From: an uncultured Chitinophagaceae bacterium
GTDB lineage: Bacteria > Bacteroidota > Bacteroidia > Chitinophagales > Chitinophagaceae
Direction of reading: 5' to 3'
Length of the DNA: 8,454 nucleotides
Assembly: GCA_937919945.1 (NCBI GenBank)
Contig: CALESY010000055.1
Coordinates: 1 to 8,454, forward strand
Below, piece by piece: positions 1-5,572 of the stretch. The stretch's first letter is position 1. Each line of letters begins with the position of its first letter. The translations under genes were made by a program, and so were the position numbers. The notes beneath the pieces were generated by a model. It was not told where the DNA came from. It did no database searches and saw only the letters and a list, made by a program, of their open reading frames with translations.

Positions 1-1
1 T

Positions 2-133
2 ATACTCTTTCAGATGTATACACTTATTGTAAACCTGCTGAGTAAAAAAATAATTGGTGGTGAAATAGATAAAACAAAACCAGTGCTGATAGATGTCTTT
101 GATGGTGTTGTAGTAATAAGAAATGAGGCATAA
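2..133 (+). CDS. 3' end of an unrecognised protein (partial)
   Basis: The frame is open from the window edge to a TAA at 131-133, giving the last 43 residues of a protein whose start lies outside the window. The tail is mixed hydrophobic and charged (for example LLSKKIIGGEIDKTK, then VLIDVFDGVVVIRNEA). It shows no motif that I can tie to a family. Support for a real gene end is the uninterrupted frame, protein-like composition, and a strong rho-independent terminator starting about 30 nt past the stop. It could belong to an operon running in from the left. Function unknown. Confidence 0.6.
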   Translation: MLFQMYTLIVNLLSKKIIGGEIDKTKPVLIDVFDGVVVIRNEA

Positions 134-163
134 TAGGTTTTGTTGATTGGTTGGTTTGGTTAG

Positions 164-192
164 AGCACCCGTATTGACGGGTGCTTTTCTTT
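164..192 (+). terminator. Rho-independent terminator after the partial gene
   Basis: A perfect 9-bp stem AGCACCCGT / ACGGGTGCT (164-172 with 177-185) closes a 4-nt ATTG loop and runs directly into a T-rich tract (TTTCTTT). The reverse strand has no T tract after the stem, so it works only for plus-strand transcription. It ends the gene stopping at 133, and it lies between that gene and the DUF486 gene. Confidence 0.88.
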
Positions 193-221
193 TACGCTAT
201 ATTTATACTATAATTTATTTT

Positions 222-563
222 ATGCGTACAATAGTAGCATTGCTTATATCCAATTGTTTTATGACCTATGCATGGTACGGACACCTGAAAAGGGCAGGTG
301 AAATACCCATCTTTAAACTGGTACTGATAAGTTGGGGTATCGCATTTTTTGAATACCTCTTTATGGTGCCAGCTAATAACAAGTTTGGCTTGCAAGAGGG
401 TTATTCTGCCTTTCAACTAAAAACGATACAGGAAGTCATTTCACTGGTGGTATTCTGTGGATTTGCTATTTTCTTTCTGAAGGAGCCTTTCAGGTGGAAT
501 TATGCAGTAGCATTTGCATTGATAGTAGGAGCGGTGTATTTTATGTTTTATCCTTCTCGTTAG
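222..563 (+). CDS. DUF486 / DMT-type small membrane protein
   Basis: This is a 113-residue, very hydrophobic protein with about four predicted membrane helices (roughly residues 2-19, 31-49, 70-87 and 92-110). The family signature of DUF486 (Pfam DMT_6, related to the drug/metabolite transporter superfamily) is visible: the block SWGIAFFEYLFMVPANN (37-53), then FQLKTIQEVISL (64-75) and a helix ending AVYFMF. The family occurs widely in bacteria as a stand-alone protein of this length; its substrate is not known. I chose the ATG at 222. An in-frame ATG at 147 lies upstream of the terminator hairpin and would add 25 residues that do not look like the family. The 3' end overlaps the convergent MFS gene by 23 nt. 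No Shine-Dalgarno sequence is visible, only A/T-rich leader, as usual in Bacteroidota. Confidence 0.9.
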   Translation: MRTIVALLISNCFMTYAWYGHLKRAGEIPIFKLVLISWGIAFFEYLFMVPANNKFGLQEGYSAFQLKTIQEVISLVVFCGFAIFFLKEPFRWNYAVAFALIVGAVYFMFYPSR

Positions 564-1809
564 GGTCCAGCTTCAGGGTTTTAAGGATGGGTGCCTTTAC
601 ATAAGTTACCCAAACTACAAATAGCGTCATTATACCACCAAATACAACTGCATTGATTGTTCCCATCCATTTGGCAGTAAGTCCGCTTTCTAGAGCGCCC
701 AATTCGTTTGACGAACTGATAAACATAGTATTAACCGATGCTACACGTCCGCGCATATCATCTGGCGTGTATAGTTGCAAGATGGTGCCCCGTATCACTA
801 CACTCACGCTATCAAACAAACCTCCTAATAGCAGCATAGTAAACGATAATACAAAGCTGGTAGAGATGCCGAAAACAATAGTAGTAATACCAAATGCGGC
901 AATACTCCAAAGTAGTTTCATGCCTGGTTTGGTTTTCAATGGAATGAAAGACAATATACCTAGGCAAATGATGGCGCCAATTGCAGGGGCAGCACGCAGC
1001 CATCCATAACCCACCTCGCCAACATGCAGTATATCGTCCGCATACACTGGTAATAATGCGACAGCACCACCAAACAACACGGCAAACATATCTAAAGACA
1101 AGGCAGCTAGTATTGCTTGTGTCTTAAAAACAAACAGCAAACCCTCCTTCAGGCTTTTCAGTATGGGTTCTTTGGCTTTTTGTATCAATGCCTGTTTAGG
1201 GATGCGTACAAGAGCATATAGGGCTATTAACTGAAAACCTATAATGCTGCCGAGGCTTATTTTAAAGTCGCTGACGGCTATCATAGCACCACCCAATAAA
1301 GGGCCTATTACTGCGCCTGTTTGCCACGCTGTACTGCTCCAAGTGGTGGCATTTGCATATAGTTTTCGGGGGATTATCATACCCAATAATGCAAAGTTGG
1401 CTGGGCTTAAAAAAGCTCTGATACCACCGCTTATGAAAATGCCAACATATATAAGCCATACAGTAGCATCTATACCTGCTGATTGTTGAAACCAATCTGT
1501 AGCCAGCAATACAAATAATATAGATAGTAATAAATAAAGTATAATACAACGTATCAGTGATCCTTTCTTTTCTTGGTGGTCTATTACTGGGCCTGAAATA
1601 AAGGATAGCCCAATGGCGGGTATTACTTCCCACAGACCAAGCATCCCCAATGATATAGGGTCTTTAGTAAGCCTGTAAACAAGATAACTGATAATGGTGG
1701 TTTGCATATGCAAAGACATAATCAGCATGAAGCGCATTACCAGGTAATTCTTAAAGTCAGGGTATCGTAATGTTTTATTTTTTACTAAGAAAGATATATA
1801 TGTCCGCAA
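541..1809 (-). CDS. MFS transporter, MFS_3/EntS-like exporter
   Basis: This 422-residue polytopic membrane protein of the major facilitator superfamily probably exports a small molecule (drug, siderophore or metabolite) using the proton gradient; the substrate cannot be read from sequence. The N-terminal LRYPDFKNYLVMRF (14-27) is the usual lead into helix 1. GPVIDHQEKKG (73-83) is the loop 2-3 motif A in a weakened form. PDDMRGRVASVN (349-360) followed by SSSNELGALESG (365-376) is characteristic of the MFS_3 (TIGR00900/EntS-like) branch. Length is normal. The start is a TTG at 1807-1809: an in-frame TAA lies 15 nt upstream, and the first ATG (residue 25) would cut into helix 1. A promoter match just upstream fits this start. 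The gene is monocistronic, divergent from the permease operon and convergent with the DUF486 gene. Confidence 0.9.
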   Translation of the reverse strand: MRTYISFLVKNKTLRYPDFKNYLVMRFMLIMSLHMQTTIISYLVYRLTKDPISLGMLGLWEVIPAIGLSFISGPVIDHQEKKGSLIRCIILYLLLSILFVLLATDWFQQSAGIDATVWLIYVGIFISGGIRAFLSPANFALLGMIIPRKLYANATTWSSTAWQTGAVIGPLLGGAMIAVSDFKISLGSIIGFQLIALYALVRIPKQALIQKAKEPILKSLKEGLLFVFKTQAILAALSLDMFAVLFGGAVALLPVYADDILHVGEVGYGWLRAAPAIGAIICLGILSFIPLKTKPGMKLLWSIAAFGITTIVFGISTSFVLSFTMLLLGGLFDSVSVVIRGTILQLYTPDDMRGRVASVNTMFISSSNELGALESGLTAKWMGTINAVVFGGIMTLFVVWVTYVKAPILKTLKLDPNEKDKT

Positions 1810-1832
1810 AATGGGTGCTTTAGCTTATCAGG

Positions 1833-1862
1833 CAAATTTACATACAGTTATTGGTAGCCAAA
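1833..1862 (-). promoter_or_regulatory. Bacteroidota-type promoter for the MFS gene
   Basis: Read on the minus strand, TTTG (1862-1859) is followed after 18 nt by TAAATTTG (1840-1833). This matches the Bacteroidota sigma consensus of TTTG at -33 and TAnnTTTG at -7 with near-ideal spacing. Transcription would begin around 1826-1830, giving a leader of about 17-21 nt before the TTG start at 1809. The match is by eye and has not been tested. Confidence 0.6.
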
Positions 1863-1865
1863 CGC

Positions 1866-1873
1866 TAAATTTG
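1866..1873 (+). promoter_or_regulatory. TAAATTTG -7 box before the permease operon
   Basis: An exact TAnnTTTG box sits only 7 nt before the ATG at 1881. It is the mirror image of the box serving the divergent MFS gene (1833-1840). No good TTG sits at the expected -33 distance, so half the promoter is weak. If it is used, the transcript would start at or within a few bases of the ATG and be nearly leaderless. Confidence 0.4.
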
Positions 1874-1880
1874 TGGATAG

Positions 1881-3134
1881 ATGAGCCATACAGCCCAAAT
1901 AATCGGTACCAGTATTAAACAGGCACTACACGAGCTTCGTGCCAATAGGCTGCGTACATTCCTTTCTCTATTGGGTGTAACTATTGGTATATTCTGCATC
2001 ATAGCTGTGCTTACGGTGCTGGATAGCATGAAAGATAATATTCGTAAAGAAATGTCGGCTCTGGGTAGTGATGTTATTTATGTGGGTCGTTGGCCCTGGA
2101 TGGATGAAGGGGGTGAATACAAATGGTGGGAGTTTTGGCGTAGGCCGAGTATGGGGCCAAAGGAATTGAAAGCAGTTCAGGACAACGTAAGCGGTGCACA
2201 ATATGCTACTCTCTGTTTTACAAAACGTGGTTTGACATTAAAACATGGTGATGAAGAGTTAGAGGGTATCGCCGGTTATGCTGTAACAGACTACTTTGAT
2301 AAAGTACAGAATATAGAAATCGCACAGGGCAGATACTTGAGTAGTTCTGAATTAGAAGGAGGTACCAATGTGGCCGTAATTGGCAATGAAATATTGAAGG
2401 AATTATTTGGTAGTGTCAACCCTTTGGGTAAAACAATATCTTACCTCGGTAAGCAATTTATTGTAGTAGGCGTGATGAAAAAAGTAGGGCAGGATATGGC
2501 AGGGTTTGATTTTGATCAAGGGGTTATTTTTTCCTACTATGCAGCATCTTCTGTATTAGATACTCGTTCATTGAACAGTGACCCGAACCTGATTATAAAG
2601 GTAGCGGATGGGAGAAATCCTGATGATGTGAAGTATGAAGTAGAAGGTGCTTTGCGTAAAGCAAGGAAAGTAAAACCCGGTCAGAAGAACGACTTTGCCA
2701 TGAACCAATTAAGTGAAGTAACTGCAAGGGTAGATATGATATTTGATAGCATCAATATGATAGGAGCTGTGATAGGAGCTTTTTCGTTAATAGTAGGAGC
2801 TTTTGGTATAGCCAATATCATGTTTGTAACTGTTAAAGAACGTACGAAACAAATAGGTTTGAAAAAAGCCTTAGGCGCACGCTCTCGTAGCATACTTACA
2901 GAGTTTTTGGTGGAGGCAATCACCCTCTGTATCGCAGGTGGGTTGATAGGAATCTTCGTTGTATTGTTATTAAGTTTGTTATTAACCTATGGTGCCGATT
3001 TCCCGGTAACATTATCACTTAAAAACTTTTCGTTAGGCATAGGAATATCGGCACTGGTTGGTATACTTGCAGGCTACATCCCTGCAAGGTCTGCATCAAG
3101 GTTAAACCCCGTAGTAGCAATACGTTCAAATTAA
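1881..3134 (+). CDS. ABC transporter permease, MacB/FtsX family
   Basis: This 417-residue inner-membrane permease has the four-helix MacB/LolE layout. Helix 1 (about 28-48) follows the typical ANRLRTFLSLLGVTIGI lead. A large periplasmic MacB_PCD domain (about 50-280) carries LGSDVIYVGR near its start and NPLGKTI in the middle. Three C-terminal helices (about 293-316, 344-368 and 383-400) form the FtsX domain with the hallmark KQIGLKKALGA (323-333) and the closing NPVVAIRSN. The family uses ATP hydrolysis by a separate or fused ABC subunit to move peptides, lipoproteins or drugs out of the envelope, or to signal to it. No nucleotide-binding domain is fused here and none is encoded next to it, so the partner ATPase must lie elsewhere. 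ATG at 1881 is the only start that keeps helix 1. It is the first gene of the operon, with 7 nt to the next start. Confidence 0.92.
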   Translation: MSHTAQIIGTSIKQALHELRANRLRTFLSLLGVTIGIFCIIAVLTVLDSMKDNIRKEMSALGSDVIYVGRWPWMDEGGEYKWWEFWRRPSMGPKELKAVQDNVSGAQYATLCFTKRGLTLKHGDEELEGIAGYAVTDYFDKVQNIEIAQGRYLSSSELEGGTNVAVIGNEILKELFGSVNPLGKTISYLGKQFIVVGVMKKVGQDMAGFDFDQGVIFSYYAASSVLDTRSLNSDPNLIIKVADGRNPDDVKYEVEGALRKARKVKPGQKNDFAMNQLSEVTARVDMIFDSINMIGAVIGAFSLIVGAFGIANIMFVTVKERTKQIGLKKALGARSRSILTEFLVEAITLCIAGGLIGIFVVLLLSLLLTYGADFPVTLSLKNFSLGIGISALVGILAGYIPARSASRLNPVVAIRSN

Positions 3135-3141
3135 TAGTGAA

Positions 3142-3642
3142 ATGAGTAAGCAGAAAATATTGATATTAGATAAGGAACAAATAGGCCATAAGCTGCAACG
3201 TATGGCTTATGAGGTGTGGGAGCATAACAGCAACGAAACAGGCGTTACGCTTGTAGGCATAGAGAGTACCGGTATGGCAGTAGCTCAAAGTCTTGCAGAA
3301 AGATTGAAGAAGATAAGCCCTTTGAAAGTAGAGGTGTTGGCTGTGAAGATGAACAAACGCAAACCATTGGCAGATAAAATAAACCTGGAGGCAGACCTTA
3401 GCGGCAAGTCAGTAGTATTGGTAGATGATGTGTCAAACTCTGGCAAAACTCTGCTTTATGCACTACGTCCTATACTGAACTATGAAACGAAAAAGATATT
3501 GGTAGCAGTATTAGTAGAACGCAAACACAAAGCATTCCCCATATCACCCGACATAGTAGGGCATAGCGTAGCCACAACATTGCAGGAACATATAGAGGTA
3601 GAAACAGAAGGTGCAGCCATTACAGCAGCCTATTTATTATAA
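3142..3642 (+). CDS. PyrR-like phosphoribosyltransferase
   Basis: This is a 166-residue cytoplasmic type I phosphoribosyltransferase, the fold that transfers phosphoribose from PRPP to a base. The PRPP-binding loop is VVLVDDVSNSGKT (91-103), preceded by VGIESTGMAVAQSLAERL (38-55), where PyrR has a similar GI-x-x-x-G segment. The C-terminal stretch LVERKHKAFPISPDIVG (124-140) aligns well with the PyrR segment LVDRGHRELPIRPDYVG. The best description is therefore PyrR-like (uracil phosphoribosyltransferase/pyr regulator). It is shorter than classical PyrR (about 180 residues), lacks the RDDL hood motif, and has SNSGKT where PyrR usually has LYTGRT. Base specificity and any RNA-binding role are therefore open. 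It follows the permease by 7 nt and precedes the isoaspartyl peptidase by 18 nt, so it is probably cotranscribed. No pyrimidine genes are nearby. Confidence 0.82.
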   Translation: MSKQKILILDKEQIGHKLQRMAYEVWEHNSNETGVTLVGIESTGMAVAQSLAERLKKISPLKVEVLAVKMNKRKPLADKINLEADLSGKSVVLVDDVSNSGKTLLYALRPILNYETKKILVAVLVERKHKAFPISPDIVGHSVATTLQEHIEVETEGAAITAAYLL

Positions 3643-3660
3643 AGCATTATTTATAGAACA

Positions 3661-4611
3661 ATGATTACACTCGTTATACATGGTGGGGCAGGCAACATTA
3701 CACCTGCTATGATGAATAAAGAAATGGAAGAGGCTTACGATGTAGGGCTCAAAACAGCGCTGGATGTTGGCTATGCCATATTGCATGGAGGTGGTACATC
3801 TATGGATGCTGTAGTAGCAGCTATTGTTGAGTTGGAAAACAATCCCATCTTCAATGCAGGACGCGGATCCGTATTTACCAAGAAAGGCCTGCATGAAATG
3901 GATGCAATGGTGATGAATGGTAAAGACTTAGCTGCTGGTGCAGTATCAGGTGTGCGAAATATTAAAAACCCTATCCGTCTTGCTAAGGAAGTGATGCTAC
4001 ATTCTGGGCATGTGTTTTTGAGTGGTAGTGGTGCTAGCGAGTTTGCCTTATCTCGCGGTATTGAACAGGGTACAGACGATTACTTCTTTAACAAACAACG
4101 GTATGAGCAATGGATAAAAATACGCGATAGCGATTTTACCCAGCTTGACCATGAGGGTGATAACCTGAAAGGTGGTGCCACAACTAATACAGATTATAAA
4201 TTCGGCACTGTAGGTGCAGTAGCTTGCGATGCGGAAGGTAACCTGGCAGCGGGTACATCTACTGGTGGTATGACCAATAAAAGATTCGGGCGTATAGGTG
4301 ATAGCCCTGTGGTGGGTAGTGGCACATACGCCAACAACAATACCTGTGCTATATCATGTACCGGGCATGGTGAATTCTTTCTTCGTGCTGTAGTAGCCTA
4401 CGATATATCTTGCCTGATGGAATACAAAGGACTATCGCTGCAAGAGGCTTGCAATGTGGTAGTGAAAGATAAATTGGTAAAGATGGGAGGCGAAGGTGGT
4501 GTGATAGGTGTTGATAAATATGGTAATCATGAATTCTGTTTCAACTCAGCAGGTATGTATCGCGGAATGCGAAACAGTGATGGCAGGGAAGAGATTGCAT
4601 ATTATAGATAA
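3661..4611 (+). CDS. iaaA: Isoaspartyl peptidase / L-asparaginase (plant type)
   Basis: This 316-residue N-terminal nucleophile hydrolase belongs to asparaginase family 2. The precursor cuts itself before Thr183 in the motif FGTVGAVA (181-188), so a beta subunit begins with the catalytic threonine. Other family marks are the N-terminal VIHGGAGNI (5-13), NPIFNAGRGSVFT (61-73), the substrate-binding loop TSTGGMTNKRFGRIGDSP (199-216; Arg211 and Asp214 match Arg207/Asp210 of the E. coli enzyme) and TGHGEFF (234-240). It removes isoaspartyl dipeptides produced by protein damage and also hydrolyses L-asparagine. No signal peptide is visible, so it should be cytoplasmic, unlike some secreted relatives. 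It is the last gene of the operon, and a terminator begins 5 nt after the stop. The symbol follows the E. coli homologue. Confidence 0.95.
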   Translation: MITLVIHGGAGNITPAMMNKEMEEAYDVGLKTALDVGYAILHGGGTSMDAVVAAIVELENNPIFNAGRGSVFTKKGLHEMDAMVMNGKDLAAGAVSGVRNIKNPIRLAKEVMLHSGHVFLSGSGASEFALSRGIEQGTDDYFFNKQRYEQWIKIRDSDFTQLDHEGDNLKGGATTNTDYKFGTVGAVACDAEGNLAAGTSTGGMTNKRFGRIGDSPVVGSGTYANNNTCAISCTGHGEFFLRAVVAYDISCLMEYKGLSLQEACNVVVKDKLVKMGGEGGVIGVDKYGNHEFCFNSAGMYRGMRNSDGREEIAYYR

Positions 4612-4616
4612 GCTTT

Positions 4617-4639
4617 GAGAGGGGCGATACCCTCTTTTT
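4617..4639 (+). terminator. Rho-independent terminator of the permease-asparaginase operon
   Basis: The stem AGAGGG / CCCTCT (4618-4623 with 4630-4635, plus an outer G-T pair) encloses a 6-nt GCGATA loop and is followed by a T5 run. It starts 5 nt after the asparaginase stop. The minus strand lacks a T tract after the hairpin, so it is not an obvious terminator for darA, which ends at 4643 facing it. Confidence 0.85.
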
Positions 4640-4642
4640 ATG

Positions 4643-5572
4643 CTATATCGCATTGTTTTTATAGCCTAACCCCTTAAAATACTCTGCGTCATGCAGCAGC
4701 CCTTTTTTTTGTAGTTGTAGTTGTATAAACGCAGTAAGTGATGATAGTGGGGATAGTATAAAAATAGCAATAATCAGCAAGCGTTTAAATAGCGTTACAC
4801 GTCCTTGTCTTTCTATTGCTCCAGGTCCACCCCTGTCGCGTATATAAGCAGCCCATTTACGGAAATTTTTTACACCACGGCGTTCCAATATAATCAATGC
4901 GGGCTTCAGGTGTATAGCACCCATCATCAGCAATTCCTGGTGCAATTCGTTTAATTTATTTTCGGTAAGGTGTCTGTATATAGGCATCCCAAAGCGCGAT
5001 GCACGTTTCATGTCATGCTCCTGTATGCCTGCAGCCGGCAATAGCCCGGATGCTTCTTTCTTACCTTTAAACATCCAACGTATTACCGTGAGTACAGATA
5101 CCAGATTGGGATTGCTGTCAGTCAGCACAATATTACCTATCAATTTGGCTTGTAAATTCCACAAGTATTTTTTCACAATTTCTTGGCCATTCAGCCACAT
5201 ATTGCGACAGCCTATTACAGTTATAACATTTTTGCCTTTCAGTACCTCAGCATCTTTGCTTTGTAAAAAAGAGCTGATGGGTAAAGAAGGGTTTAGAAAC
5301 CAAGAAGTATAGCCAAACAATACAAGGTCGTAGTGCTGGTTTTTAATAGCGTCGGGTAGTGGCATTAACGGTATAGGTAAATGCTGTACCGTTTCGGGCA
5401 TTACATCAAAAAACTCGCTGGCTTTCCAGGGTAGTTTGTAAGGGATTACAGGTTCTATAGGCGCATAATCGATTATTGCCTTGTCCTGAATGTCGGATGT
5501 GATATTGTCAATTAGCTGGCGCACTTGCCCCGTCTGAGAATAATATAGAACAAGTATGCGTGGCTTTGTCAT
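4643..5572 (-). CDS. darA: DarA-like dialkylresorcinol aromatase / condensing enzyme
   Basis: This 309-residue protein is of the type annotated as dialkylresorcinol condensing enzyme DarA. The N-terminus is flavodoxin-like: RILVLYYSQTGQ (5-16) carries the S-x-T-G phosphate loop for FMN, and YDLVLFGYTSWFLNPSLPI (81-99) and VITVIGCRNMW (116-126) supply later flavodoxin strands. The segments FFDVMPETV (54-62) and KLNELHQELL (206-215) also fit my recollection of flavobacterial DarA. A basic region (231-264) leads to one hydrophobic helix (about 264-286), suggesting membrane attachment at the C-terminus. In the known pathway DarB makes a cyclohexanedione and DarA converts it to the aromatic resorcinol, probably with flavin. 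The ATG overlaps the darB stop (ATGA, 5569-5572), indicating coupled translation. The family call is from memory of sequence and gene order. Confidence 0.8.
   Translation of the reverse strand: MTKPRILVLYYSQTGQVRQLIDNITSDIQDKAIIDYAPIEPVIPYKLPWKASEFFDVMPETVQHLPIPLMPLPDAIKNQHYDLVLFGYTSWFLNPSLPISSFLQSKDAEVLKGKNVITVIGCRNMWLNGQEIVKKYLWNLQAKLIGNIVLTDSNPNLVSVLTVIRWMFKGKKEASGLLPAAGIQEHDMKRASRFGMPIYRHLTENKLNELHQELLMMGAIHLKPALIILERRGVKNFRKWAAYIRDRGGPGAIERQGRVTLFKRLLIIAIFILSPLSSLTAFIQLQLQKKGLLHDAEYFKGLGYKNNAI

Noticed and set aside
144..162. Short GGTT-rich direct repeats before the terminator
   Set aside because: Imperfect, under 20 nt and with no counterpart elsewhere; probably chance.
174..205. Possible promoter for the DUF486 gene (TTG, 21 nt, TATATTTA)
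   Set aside because: The -7 box lacks the final G and the -33 part falls in the terminator stem; A/T-rich sequence gives such partial matches easily.
147..221. Longer DUF486 protein starting at the ATG at 147
   Set aside because: The extension spans the terminator hairpin at 164-185, and its 25 residues do not resemble the family N-terminus, which begins at the ATG at 222.
653..1009. 118-codon plus-strand open frame antisense to the MFS gene
   Set aside because: The opposite strand carries clear MFS motifs through the same stretch, and no promoter or known motif supports the antisense frame.
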